A DNA stretch of 64,000 nt from the NCBI GenBank assembly GCA_002494625.1, contig DACH01000001.1, forward strand, positions 62,001 through 126,000, in the 5' to 3' direction. This document shows, piece by piece, positions 34,035-42,865 of this stretch. A program made the translations under genes and the position numbers. This stretch comes from Archaeoglobus sp. UBA234. GTDB taxonomy: Archaea > Halobacteriota > Archaeoglobi > Archaeoglobales > Archaeoglobaceae. Numbering within the stretch: the first letter of the stretch is position 1; every line of letters starts with the position of its first letter. The notes under the pieces are model-generated. The model did not search any database. It was not told the origin of the DNA and saw only the letters and a list, made by a program, of their open reading frames with translations.

Positions 34035-36362
34035 ATGATATCTAAAAAGAGGGTTCTAAGTCTTATTTTGCTCGTTGTACTTGCAGCATTTCTCTTATCT
34101 GCCTACAACTATGTGAGACTTTTTGCACCATTGAGCGGAGAAATCTGGGAGACAAAATACTCAGAGAGGGTTCTGAATCCCTACGGAAGGGCTGAAGTGT
34201 ACTATGATGAATACGGCGTTCCACACATAAAGGCAGAGAATGAAGAGGCTCTTGCCTTTGCAGTGGGTTATGTGCAGGCAAAGGACAGGCTATTCCAGAT
34301 GGACCTGCACAGAAGACTGATGAAAGGCGAACTCTCAGAGGTTTTCGGAGAAGAGCTTGTAGATTCAGATATATTCCACATCAAAATGGACTTTGCAGGG
34401 GCTGCTGAAGCCTCCTGGAAAGAAATTGAGGGTTCCGAGTTTGCGGAGATTATAAAAGCATACTGTGATGGTGTAAATACCTACATTTCAGAAGGAAACC
34501 TTCCGATGGAGTTCAAAATTCTGGGATATAGACCAGAACCTTGGAGTCCGGTGGATGTGTTTCTCATCGATAAAGAGATAGCATGGGGACTCACAGGAGA
34601 TTTCCATGACATTGAAAGAGCAATCATTGCTGAAAAGCTTCCCAATGCACTTGAACTTTTTCCGGATGAGTTGAACCACAGCTACCCGATTGTGAGGACA
34701 GAAAAAGTTAGTCCGGAGCTTCTTGAGTGGTTGAGGCCCTTTGAGAGGGAAGAGGGTTTCGGGTCAAACAACTGGATAATTTCAGGAAAATACACCGCAG
34801 ATGGTAAACCCATCCTCGCAAACGATCCGCACCTTGCACTCACCGTTCCACCAGTCTGGTATGAAATGCATCTGATAACTGAAGACATGAATGTTCGTGG
34901 TGTTACCTTCCCAGGAGTACCACTCATAGTCATCGGACAGAACGAGCATGTTGCTTGGGGATTCACGAATGTGGGAGCCGATGTGATTGATTTTTACTAC
35001 TATGTCACTAAGGATGGAAAATACCTCTACAAGGGTGAGTGGAAGGACTTCCAGAAGGAAGAGAGAATTCTCAAAGTTAAAACAGATAAGGGATTCGAGG
35101 AAAGAAGAATAACAGTTAAAAAAACTATTCATGGTCCTGTTATTGAGAAAGACGGAAAAGAAGTGGCAGTTGCATGGACAGGACTTTCTGCCACAAGGGA
35201 ATTTCTTGCGATCTACATATACAATCATGCCGATAATCTTGAAGAGTTTCTCGAGGGAGTAAGGTATTTTGATGTTCCCGCCCAGAATTTGGTTTATATT
35301 GACGACAAAGGGAATACAATGTACTATCCCGCTGGAAGGTTTCCGATCAGATACATAAATGGCGAGGAAGTCCCGGGGAACATAATATTCAACGGATCAG
35401 CTGGAGAGGGGGAGTGGAGAGGTTTTGTGCCTTATGGAACTTCAACATGGGAGGGATTCATTCCTTTCGATGAGATCCCGCACCTCATAAATCCCGAGTA
35501 TGTCGCAACAGCAAATCAGAGGGTTGTTTACAACTATCAGCATTATCTCGGCGATAGCAACTACTTCGCAGATCCCTATAGAGGAATGAGAATTTACGAG
35601 TTAATTGACAGTGCTATTTCAAAAGGCAGGAAAATAGATGTGGAATACGCGATGGAGATGCAGAGAGATGTTTATTCAAAACCCGCAGAATTCTTCATAA
35701 AGCAGATGAAAGACTCCAGTCCAGATTTTCAGGAAGGAGTCAAACCGTATGTCAACGAGCTTCTCAACTGGGACTTTCAGATGAAAAAAGACTCGCGGGC
35801 TGCACTGATATTTGCAATCTGGCTAAAGCACTACATAAATGAGACTTTCGGTGATGAGTTCTATTCTGCAGGACTTGATAAGAGCTACTATCCCAAGGTA
35901 TGGATACTGCAGAACTTGGATGAAGAGAGTAAATGGTTTGATGACATCAGAACAGCAGAGAAAGAGACAAGAGCAGATATAATGGCAAGGGCAATGGAGA
36001 AAGCCGTGGATGAAATCGAATCAAAGGGTTACAGAGTTTATGGAGACTATAACCGACTCAAAGTGAACCACCCCTTTGGAAGTATTCTTGAGTTTCTGAA
36101 CTATCCACCCCTACCAATGGATGGCTCAAAATACACCGTATTCAACTTCAGAGTTGCCAATGAGCCTTTCCAGGCTGGAAGCAGCTGGAGGATGATTTCA
36201 ACATTTCCCACCTCCTACTGCATAATCCCTGGAGGGAACTCAGGAAACTACCTATCAGAACATTACGATGACCAGCTTGAAGACTGGGCTGATGGCAAGT
36301 ACAAACCAATGGACTTTGAAATAAGGGGAGATAAGGTGATTGAATTCGAGGTGATGAGATGA
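34035..36362 (+). CDS. Penicillin acylase (amidase) family N-terminal nucleophile hydrolase
   Basis: 775 residues. A positively charged start and hydrophobic stretch (~7-25) form a signal or anchor, so the enzyme is outside or membrane-bound. The alpha-chain region includes GVPHIKAENEEALAFAVGYVQAKDRLFQMD. Self-cleavage is expected between Gly243 and Ser244 in GFGSNNW; Ser244 then becomes the N-terminal nucleophile. NDPHLALTVPPVWYEMHL and the downstream GHxVAWGFTN-like block (NEHVAWGFTNVG) are also conserved. Family members cleave amide bonds in penicillins, acyl-homoserine lactones or other N-acyl compounds. Substrate unknown here. Its stop overlaps the next gene by 4 bp. Confidence 0.9.
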   Translation: MISKKRVLSLILLVVLAAFLLSAYNYVRLFAPLSGEIWETKYSERVLNPYGRAEVYYDEYGVPHIKAENEEALAFAVGYVQAKDRLFQMDLHRRLMKGELSEVFGEELVDSDIFHIKMDFAGAAEASWKEIEGSEFAEIIKAYCDGVNTYISEGNLPMEFKILGYRPEPWSPVDVFLIDKEIAWGLTGDFHDIERAIIAEKLPNALELFPDELNHSYPIVRTEKVSPELLEWLRPFEREEGFGSNNWIISGKYTADGKPILANDPHLALTVPPVWYEMHLITEDMNVRGVTFPGVPLIVIGQNEHVAWGFTNVGADVIDFYYYVTKDGKYLYKGEWKDFQKEERILKVKTDKGFEERRITVKKTIHGPVIEKDGKEVAVAWTGLSATREFLAIYIYNHADNLEEFLEGVRYFDVPAQNLVYIDDKGNTMYYPAGRFPIRYINGEEVPGNIIFNGSAGEGEWRGFVPYGTSTWEGFIPFDEIPHLINPEYVATANQRVVYNYQHYLGDSNYFADPYRGMRIYELIDSAISKGRKIDVEYAMEMQRDVYSKPAEFFIKQMKDSSPDFQEGVKPYVNELLNWDFQMKKDSRAALIFAIWLKHYINETFGDEFYSAGLDKSYYPKVWILQNLDEESKWFDDIRTAEKETRADIMARAMEKAVDEIESKGYRVYGDYNRLKVNHPFGSILEFLNYPPLPMDGSKYTVFNFRVANEPFQAGSSWRMISTFPTSYCIIPGGNSGNYLSEHYDDQLEDWADGKYKPMDFEIRGDKVIEFEVMR

Positions 36363-36655
36363 TGAAAAAGGTAGCGTTAGTTGCTTTCATTGTTTCACTT
36401 GCAATCTCCTACTTCCACTGGATAGGGCTGATAGCAGGAGGAATTGCCTCCGCTCTTGCTGGCAAAAACATTTTGAGAGCGCTGCTTTACGGTTTTCTAT
36501 TCGGTGTAACAGTGTGGGTAATTTTTCTGATCAACATGAGCTACTCTGGCATGCTTGGAAAATACATGGGAATGGGGATCGTTCTCTACCTAAGCCTGCT
36601 GACATCGATTCTGATTCCAACCCTTTCTGCATCTGTCAGAGGGTTGATTGACTGA
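36359..36655 (+). CDS. Small membrane protein coupled to the acylase gene
   Basis: 98 residues with three or four hydrophobic helices (~5-20, 22-34, 40-60, 70-90), Gly/Ala-rich in the second (GLIAGGIASALAG). The start ATGATG overlaps the acylase stop codon, so translation is coupled. The lack of charged residues and the length resemble small membrane proteins of unknown function in archaea. It may anchor or assist the acylase, by gene order only. Confidence 0.65.
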   Translation: MMKKVALVAFIVSLAISYFHWIGLIAGGIASALAGKNILRALLYGFLFGVTVWVIFLINMSYSGMLGKYMGMGIVLYLSLLTSILIPTLSASVRGLID

Positions 36656-36680
36656 TAAACTGACAACTAAACTGCAGAAT

Positions 36681-36700
36681 TAAAATTTTAATTTTTTAGT
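36681..36700 (+). terminator. T-rich stretch, possible transcription terminator
   Basis: TAAAATTTTAATTTTTTAG lies 25 bp after the acylase/membrane-protein operon and before the promoter of the next gene. Archaeal terminators are often simple T-runs on the coding strand. No stem is needed and none is clear. Confidence 0.3.
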
Positions 36701-36792
36701 TCCCGGACAGTTTAACATCTTGTTGTATTACCAGTATTTCTGGCATTCTATCCGCAGTTGTGCTGAATGGAAATAAAAAATCGGATGGTTAG

Positions 36793-36830
36793 CTTTAAAT
36801 ACGAATAAGCAGGATAACTTCTGAGGAGAG
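36793..36830 (+). promoter_or_regulatory. TATA box and ribosome binding site of the AOR-family gene
   Basis: CTTTAAATA at 36793-36801 puts transcription start near 36822. GAGGAGAG at 36823-36830 is a strong ribosome binding site before the ATG at 36834, so the leader would be only about 12 nt. Confidence 0.5.
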
Positions 36831-36833
36831 AAC

Positions 36834-38480
36834 ATGAATCCTCTCAGACTTTTGACAGTTAATCTTTCCTCCATGGAGGTTTCTTTTTCCAGCTTGGATC
36901 AATTTACAGACCTTTTTGGGGGGAAAGGCGTTGCAACAAAGCTGCTCTTGGAAAATCTTCCAGCAGGTGTTGACCCACTCTCTCCAGAGAACCTGCTCAT
37001 CTTTGCCACTGGACCACTCAACGGAATAAACCTGAGCGGGGCATCAAGACTAACCTGCCATTTCAAATCACCTCTCACAGGAGGATACGGAGAGTCACAG
37101 TGTGGGGGGTACATTGCTCATGAAATGAAAAAAGCCCGTATTGACATACTTATGATAAAAGGAAAGGCAGCTAACCCGGTTTATCTCATAATAGAGGATG
37201 AAAAGGTCGAAATAATGGATGCAGACGATATCTGGGGAAAGGATTCCTTTGAAACAGAGGACATTCTGAAAGATAGGCATGGTGGTGAAATACTGAATAT
37301 AGGACAGGCTGGTGAAAATCTTGTCAGATTTGCGTGTATAAACCATAGAAAAGGGAGACAGTTCGGCAGAGGAGGAGCAGGAGCCGTTATGGGGTCAAAA
37401 AAGCTAAAGGCTATTGTTGTCAGAGGGAGTAAAAAACCCGAACCGGCAGATCCAGAAGGTTTGAGAGAGTTCAGAAGATGGTTGCTGGAAGCCCTCAAAA
37501 AAACTCACACGAGTCTCATGAATTACGGCACGCCAGGAATAATGTCTCTTGCAAACGAGGCAGGTGTTTTACCAACGCGATACTGGGAGAAGGGGAGCTT
37601 TGACGGGGTTGAGAAAATCAACGCAGAGGCTTTGAAAAAATATGTGGTAAGGCATACAAGCTGTTATGGCTGTGTCGTCGCCTGTGGAATCCTCGTAAAA
37701 ACCGAGAATGCAGAGGTTGAAGGTCCAGAATACGAGACACTCTACGCTCTCGGATCCCTGTGCGAGAACAGCAATCTGGAAGAACTTATAAAAGCATCAG
37801 AACTCTGTGACAGATTCGGGATGGATACAATCACAGCAGGGAATATTATCGCTTTCTGGATGTCATCCGGAAAAGTAGATTTTGGCGATTCAGAAAAAAT
37901 AATCGAACTCATCAGAAAAATAGCTTTCAGAGAGGACGAAGGAGATGTGCTCGCAGAGGGTGTGAAAAGGGCAAAGGATAAACTCAGGCTTGAAATCGAG
38001 GCTATACATGTCAAGGGACTCGAGCCAGCAGGTTATGATCCCAGAGGGCTTTTTGGAATGGCTTTAGCCTATGCTACTTCCCCCCGGGGAGCATGCCATA
38101 TGAGGAGTTGCGCATACAGGCCAAACCTCACTGGAAAACTCGATAGATTCAGTATTGAGGGTCAGGCAGCTCTTGTAAAGGATTTTGAGGATTTCTACGC
38201 TGTTGTAGATTCAATGGTTTTCTGCAGGTTTCTCTGCCTCCCGGTGATTGGACCAATCTACTGGGAGGAGCTTGCAAAGCTTTACAGAATCGTAACTGGA
38301 ATTGAAATCACAGTCGAGGAATTAAAGAAAAAGGGAGAAGAGATTGTCAATCTTACAAGAGAATTCAACCTAAGGGAAGGGTTGAAGGATGAATCTCTTC
38401 CCTCGAAGTTCCTGAATTCAATAGGAAAAGATAATTTCAGGAAAATGCTCGATGAATACTACAGATTGAGAGGGTGGTAA
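36834..38480 (+). CDS. Aldehyde:ferredoxin oxidoreductase family tungstoenzyme
   Basis: 548 residues, somewhat shorter than the ~600 of AOR or FOR. The N-terminal domain has FGGKGVATKLLLENLP, FATGPLNG and the pterin-binding GGYGESQCGGY region. The cluster ligands are the CYGCVVAC motif near residue 280 and the late CRFLC near 465. YATSPRGACHMRS and EVEGPEYETLYALGS are also family features. It oxidises aldehydes to acids, reducing ferredoxin, with a tungsten bis-pterin. The exact aldehyde is unknown. Convergent with the alpha/beta hydrolase gene. A stand-alone gene with its own promoter. Confidence 0.93.
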   Translation: MNPLRLLTVNLSSMEVSFSSLDQFTDLFGGKGVATKLLLENLPAGVDPLSPENLLIFATGPLNGINLSGASRLTCHFKSPLTGGYGESQCGGYIAHEMKKARIDILMIKGKAANPVYLIIEDEKVEIMDADDIWGKDSFETEDILKDRHGGEILNIGQAGENLVRFACINHRKGRQFGRGGAGAVMGSKKLKAIVVRGSKKPEPADPEGLREFRRWLLEALKKTHTSLMNYGTPGIMSLANEAGVLPTRYWEKGSFDGVEKINAEALKKYVVRHTSCYGCVVACGILVKTENAEVEGPEYETLYALGSLCENSNLEELIKASELCDRFGMDTITAGNIIAFWMSSGKVDFGDSEKIIELIRKIAFREDEGDVLAEGVKRAKDKLRLEIEAIHVKGLEPAGYDPRGLFGMALAYATSPRGACHMRSCAYRPNLTGKLDRFSIEGQAALVKDFEDFYAVVDSMVFCRFLCLPVIGPIYWEELAKLYRIVTGIEITVEELKKKGEEIVNLTREFNLREGLKDESLPSKFLNSIGKDNFRKMLDEYYRLRGW

Positions 38481-38556
38481 AAATATAAAGAACACGCTGA
38501 AGAACCAAATCCACCACATTTTCCAGTAATAAATCTTACCACAAATATCCCCGAGT

Positions 38557-39312
38557 TTATTCTCCAGACTTTTCAACAAATTCAAGGATGGTTCTGCTAA
38601 CCTCATCAGGCCTCTCAAGCATCACCATATGACCTGCTTTCTCCATCACTTTGATCTCCGCATTCACCATTTTCTGGAAGAATTCAGAATACTTTGGTGG
38701 TGTCATGATATCATCAGACCCGACAATACACATCACAGGCACCTCAATTTTTATCTTTGCGGAACGGTAGTCCTCGAGAAGGTCGAATCTGTCGCATGCT
38801 TTGAAGTCTCTGTGTGTAATCCTGCTCCCACATCCAGTTATCTCCTCAAAAACCATTTTTTTAACCTCTTCATCTTTGAAAGAATGTGAAAAGAGGTTAT
38901 CAACTATCATCTTTGCTGTTTCTTCAAAATTATCAATCAGTCCATCGAGTATTTCATTCAGAACTCTGAGTCTAGCACCAGTACTTACAAGAATTAAACC
39001 CTTCACGATTTCAGGCTTTATCAGATAAGCCATCTGGGCTATTGCCCCTCCAAGAGAGTGTCCTGCTATAAAGACCTCTCCTATGCTTTCAGCCACCTTA
39101 ACAACATACCTTGCATAGTCCTCAACAAATTCGATTGTTTCATCGTCCTCCGACTCACCATGCCCAGGGAGGTCTATGGCATAACCTCCAACAGTGGCAA
39201 GCTGATGCTGCCATACATTCCCAGTTCCACCGGAACCGTGAACATACAACAGGGGCAATTTTTTCTCCGATTCATGAATTCTGATTTTTATCCCATCCAC
39301 ATCAATAAACAT
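38557..39312 (-). CDS. Alpha/beta hydrolase
   Basis: 251 residues. The fold motifs are LLYVHGSGGTGNVW (oxyanion loop), YAIDLPGHGES, AGHSLGGAIAQ (nucleophile Ser), CIVGSDDIMTP (Asp) and KAGHMVMLERP (catalytic His). A helical cap lies between. It could be an esterase, lactonase or C-C hydrolase. The ATG at 39312 is six bases after GGGGTG, preferred to the GTG at 39321. It is convergent with the AOR gene. Confidence 0.88.
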   Translation of the reverse strand: MFIDVDGIKIRIHESEKKLPLLYVHGSGGTGNVWQHQLATVGGYAIDLPGHGESEDDETIEFVEDYARYVVKVAESIGEVFIAGHSLGGAIAQMAYLIKPEIVKGLILVSTGARLRVLNEILDGLIDNFEETAKMIVDNLFSHSFKDEEVKKMVFEEITGCGSRITHRDFKACDRFDLLEDYRSAKIKIEVPVMCIVGSDDIMTPPKYSEFFQKMVNAEIKVMEKAGHMVMLERPDEVSRTILEFVEKSGE

Positions 39313-39525
39313 ACAAAACACCCCCTGAATTTTTGATGAGGAAAGAGATAAATCTTCTGATTTTCACTGGCTTCAAAACAGACAATACATAACTAAGTGG
39401 AGTGAAAGGTACAATATGTAAGATAGCTGCACCGATAATACAACATGATAGATTTTTAACTCCTATATGTTTTTGATCGTTTTTTAAAAAAATTATATAA
39501 AGGAAACCAACGCAAAAATATAAAC

Positions 39526-40512
39526 ATGAAATTACACTGGTGGGGGGCACCCGAGAAAATAAAAGATGCTGAAAAGCTGAGAAGCCCAGTTGAAAGATTT
39601 CCGGGTTCAGTGCTGCTAAAAAAAGCCAGTCAGATGACAATATTTTTAAGAGGTGTGATGATACGGGAAAAGTATGATTCCTCTGTTTTCCACTCAAAAG
39701 ATACAAATGACCTGTTCATTGCCACAACCTATCAGATTGGGACTGAGCCAACAATAAATGTTGTACACTATATACAGGAGGGTGCCGAACTGGGGTGGCA
39801 AGGAGATTTCTTCAGTAATGTTGTCCTTGCAGAAGATGACTTCAAATCAGACCACATCACGCTCAGGCTGCAGGTTTATGATCTGGACAACTACGATAGA
39901 TATAAGAGTCTGATCGATTCTGCTCTAAGTGAAATTAATGTTGGGCTCATTTTCCCTGTTTTAATGCCTTACATGGCTTTTGCGTCCTCGATATCCAAGC
40001 AGTTACTGGAGCTTGTGGATGTGATGGACACACACGACAGAATAATTGATGAGAGAATCAGGTTTGCTGCTGCTGAACCCGGGACAGGTCAGAAGATTCT
40101 GCAGACTGGACATTTTGTCTGTTTCAAAGACGAGATAGATGCGGAGAGTGAAAACCTCTATCTCGACAAAAACCTGAGAGTTACCCATGAGGATGGGAAT
40201 GAGTTTGAAGATTGCAGCTATGCAATCTACACAATAACAGACAGACTCTACACTGACTACGGATGGATAATCGACCAGAAAGTCGCCAAACTCCTATCAG
40301 AGCTCAATGGTAAGGGTAACAGTGGCGAAGCAGCAATCCACTTCCTAAGGAATACAATCGAAGCATACACAAAATACCGGAAAGTTGAGAGATACATAGA
40401 GCTAAAATCAAAACAGGATTTAACGGAGGAGGAGAAGCGACTCTTAAATAGATTGGAATCAGAAATAAAGGAGGATGATGTTTTCAAAAAACTTATCAGT
40501 GAGATACAGTAG
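39526..40512 (+). CDS. Unrecognised 328-residue protein, probable beta-rich N-terminal and helical C-terminal parts
   Basis: No family recognised. Residues ~45-140 alternate in a beta-rich manner and include ITLRLQVYDLDNYDRY, a pattern seen in C2-like sandwiches, but this is weak. A helical stretch follows (SKQLLELVDVMDTHDRII). A segment FVCFKDEIDAESENLYLDKNLRV is again beta-like. The last ~70 residues are Glu/Lys-rich coiled-coil (LTEEEKRLLNRLESEIKEDD). No signal peptide or membrane span. It stands alone with an AT-rich ~200-bp upstream region and no partner gene. The frame is uninterrupted, with ordinary codon use. Confidence 0.7.
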   Translation: MKLHWWGAPEKIKDAEKLRSPVERFPGSVLLKKASQMTIFLRGVMIREKYDSSVFHSKDTNDLFIATTYQIGTEPTINVVHYIQEGAELGWQGDFFSNVVLAEDDFKSDHITLRLQVYDLDNYDRYKSLIDSALSEINVGLIFPVLMPYMAFASSISKQLLELVDVMDTHDRIIDERIRFAAAEPGTGQKILQTGHFVCFKDEIDAESENLYLDKNLRVTHEDGNEFEDCSYAIYTITDRLYTDYGWIIDQKVAKLLSELNGKGNSGEAAIHFLRNTIEAYTKYRKVERYIELKSKQDLTEEEKRLLNRLESEIKEDDVFKKLISEIQ

Positions 40513-40717
40513 AACTAATGGGACTTTCATATTATTTTACATAGATTTTTTCCAGATGACTGTATGGAGTTGTATAGAATTTAGTTTTAAAGATGAAAAT
40601 CAGAGCTTGAAAACCGATGAGTAGAACTGTTCACAATCTGAGATTACAGCAAGTGGATAAAAAATCATGACGCTAAAAATGACAGTAAATAATACTTGAA
40701 AGTTAATATCTGAGAAG

Positions 40718-41614
40718 TTAATATCCGAGCTCCTTTAACCTATCCCTCAGAATTCTCGCTGAATTCCTTAGACCTTCAAGTTCCTCCTCAGGAAGATCAT
40801 ATTCGACAATCTTTTCCACCCCGTTCCTGCCAATTATCGCCGGCACACCAACAGCCACATCACTGATTCCATACTCGCCATCGAGAATAACACTCGTTGG
40901 AATTTCCTCCTTTGTATCATTTACCACTGCTTTTACCATCCGGAAAATACAGACTGCTGGTCCATATATTGTGGCTCCTTTCCTTTTGATTACTTCCGCA
41001 GCTATGAACCTTGCCTCTTCCTCAACCTTTTTCCAGTCAACCTCATTATCGAAGTCGGCTAAGCTCTTTGCAGGAAACATGCTGTCACCATGCTCTCCAA
41101 TCATGTAAGCCTTCCTTATGTTTCTGGCTCCGTGAGCAAAGAGCCTTTCCTTCAGCCTCGAGGAGTCGAGGATGTTGCCCATTCCAAAAACTTCATTTCT
41201 CGGTTTTCCACTTTCCTTCCACATTATATAGTTCATAACATCCATTGGATTTGTAACAACCAGTATTTTGCTCTCCGGGCTATGATTCATTATGTTCTTC
41301 GCAATTTCCTTCATTATCCCCGCATTTTTTGTTGCCAAATCAAGCCTGGTCATTCCAGGTTTCCTTGCAAGTCCAGCACTAACGACAATTATCTCACTTC
41401 CTTTCAGCAGAGAATAGTCTGCCCCTCCCCTGATCGTGGGATACCTGTCAAAGGCCGCAGCCGCATGAGAGAGATCCATTGCCTCACCAACAGCCAAATC
41501 CTCTAAGATATCCACGATGGCTATCTCATCAACATCCAGATGCTGCAAACATGTGAATGCAGAAGTTGATCCGATTCTTCCTGCACCAACAAAACCTATT
41601 TTCAAAATCTTCAC
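40718..41614 (-). CDS. mdh: Malate dehydrogenase (NAD(P)-dependent, LDH-like)
   Basis: 298 residues. The Rossmann start is IGFVGAGRIGSTSAF, with strand-2 acid VDIL. Substrate-binding and catalytic elements are GLARKPGMTRLDLATKN (active-site loop with Arg), VVTNPMDVMNY and the catalytic His in MIGEHGDSMFP. The Arg at LARKPG favours malate over lactate. Length is near the ~294 residues of the Archaeoglobus enzyme. It links oxaloacetate and malate in the partial citrate cycle. Confidence 0.93.
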   Translation of the reverse strand: MKILKIGFVGAGRIGSTSAFTCLQHLDVDEIAIVDILEDLAVGEAMDLSHAAAAFDRYPTIRGGADYSLLKGSEIIVVSAGLARKPGMTRLDLATKNAGIMKEIAKNIMNHSPESKILVVTNPMDVMNYIMWKESGKPRNEVFGMGNILDSSRLKERLFAHGARNIRKAYMIGEHGDSMFPAKSLADFDNEVDWKKVEEEARFIAAEVIKRKGATIYGPAVCIFRMVKAVVNDTKEEIPTSVILDGEYGISDVAVGVPAIIGRNGVEKIVEYDLPEEELEGLRNSARILRDRLKELGY

Positions 41615-41909
41615 CCCCGCGAACAGATTAATTTTAATTTTAAGTAGTTAAATTTTGTGATAGACTCTGAAAAGGGATGTTCTCCACCGAAATTAAAAAC
41701 AATTAATCGTTAAATTTTATCATTGCCGGAGAAAAAATCCCACACTTCCTCATTTAGCTTTCCCACCAGCTTACCTGAATCCGTATTCACATAATAAGCC
41801 CGGACATTTCGGGCATGATAAAAAGAGAACCTGCTTCAGAGAAAGATGGAATTTCCTTAAATTTAAAGATTAGTTCTCAAACAAGAAAAAATAAAAATAG
41901 GGCACCGAA
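41615..41909. other. Intergenic region of 295 bp with no confirmed gene
   Basis: AT-rich. It holds the mdh upstream region (minus) and the rubredoxin 3' flank. A GCCCG/CGGGC hairpin sits near 41801-41817. On the minus strand a 33-codon open frame without a start codon ends near 41717; I do not call it a gene. Confidence 0.4.
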
Positions 41910-42071
41910 CTACTCTACCTTCTCAAACTCTTCCTTTGATGCTCCGCAGACAGGGCAGACCCAGTCGTCAGGGAGATCTTCCCACTTTGTTCCCGGGTTA
42001 ACATCATTTTCAGGATCTCCCTCTACCTCATCATATACATACCCGCAAACGGAGCACTGATATTTTGCCAT
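41910..42071 (-). CDS. Rubredoxin
   Basis: 53 residues. Two Cys pairs, [16 protein letters not shown] and [10 protein letters not shown], bind the single Fe. [11 protein letters not shown] between them is diagnostic. This is a small electron carrier, usually for peroxide or oxygen reductases; no such partner is adjacent. GAGGAGGG nine bases before the ATG at 42071 fixes the start against the longer frame to 42095. Confidence 0.96.
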   Translation of the reverse strand: MAKYQCSVCGYVYDEVEGDPENDVNPGTKWEDLPDDWVCPVCGASKEEFEKVE

Positions 42072-42173
42072 TTCTTTCCCTCCTCTAAAAGTCAAAGTAA
42101 TTTAATTGAAGCCAAACTATTTTAATATATCGGATTTATTCTTCCCCTTCCAAAAATAAATGCCCTATGACAG

Positions 42174-42848
42174 TTATTTTTCGCTCTTGTTTATGAGTCT
42201 ATAGCTGTCGATTACGAGTGTGGCTGACATTCCATCTGACTCAACATGACTCTCTACGATCTCTATCCTGTTCCTGAAAAAAGGAGCATCGAGGACAAGT
42301 GTTTCGAATTCACCCCCCTCTCCAGCCATGTTAATTCCATACATCTCTTTCAGCTTTCTAAGCTCCCCTATAGCTTTCTCATCAACCTTTCGTCCGAGCC
42401 ATCCTTCATCCAGCCCCATGGCGGAAACCCTGACGATTATGAAATCAAAGACCTCGGATGCTTTTCTGATGACTTCCTCATCACTCCATCCCCAGAGTGG
42501 AGCTATGAGATCAATGTCAAGGTTTTTACAGATTCTCTCGAACCTTTTCTTCTGATAGTTCGAGGCTATACCTCCAATCACTATCCCATCTATGTTCAAA
42601 ACTGACAGTGCTCTTTCCAGATCTTCCACTTCCTCTTCCTCTACCCCTGGAGTCGGTATTCTATATAGAGGCTTTTCTGCTGAAACAGCTATAGCCTCAA
42701 CAAGATGTGTGTTTGGTGTGTGGAACATGTATGAGTCGGGATTTGATGGCATTACAGAAATATAACAGACTATTTCAACCTCCTCCGAGGCGAGATGACT
42801 TGCGAGCAGAGAATCCTTTCCCCCTGAGATGAGTGCTCCGACTCTCAT
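42174..42848 (-). CDS. Diphthine--ammonia ligase (Dph6-type ATP pyrophosphatase)
   Basis: 224 residues. The PP-loop SGGKDS at the N-terminus binds ATP. HTPNTHLVEAIA, a long helical middle and EGGEFETLVLDAPFF near residue 185 are Dph6/ATPBD4 features. In archaea it completes diphthamide on elongation factor aEF2. GGAG lies about nine bases before the ATG at 42848. An in-frame ATG at 42866 is an alternative that would overlap the alanine dehydrogenase stop region. Confidence 0.88.
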   Translation of the reverse strand: MRVGALISGGKDSLLASHLASEEVEIVCYISVMPSNPDSYMFHTPNTHLVEAIAVSAEKPLYRIPTPGVEEEEVEDLERALSVLNIDGIVIGGIASNYQKKRFERICKNLDIDLIAPLWGWSDEEVIRKASEVFDFIIVRVSAMGLDEGWLGRKVDEKAIGELRKLKEMYGINMAGEGGEFETLVLDAPFFRNRIEIVESHVESDGMSATLVIDSYRLINKSEK

Positions 42849-42865
42849 ATCTGGAAACTCCAGCA

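Noticed and set aside
40513..40717. Possible C/D box RNA (CGATGA ... CTGA)
   Set aside because: No matching C' and D boxes at the right spacing and no terminal stem.
41717..41830. 33-codon minus-strand open frame in the mdh-rubredoxin gap
   Set aside because: No start codon and no family resemblance.
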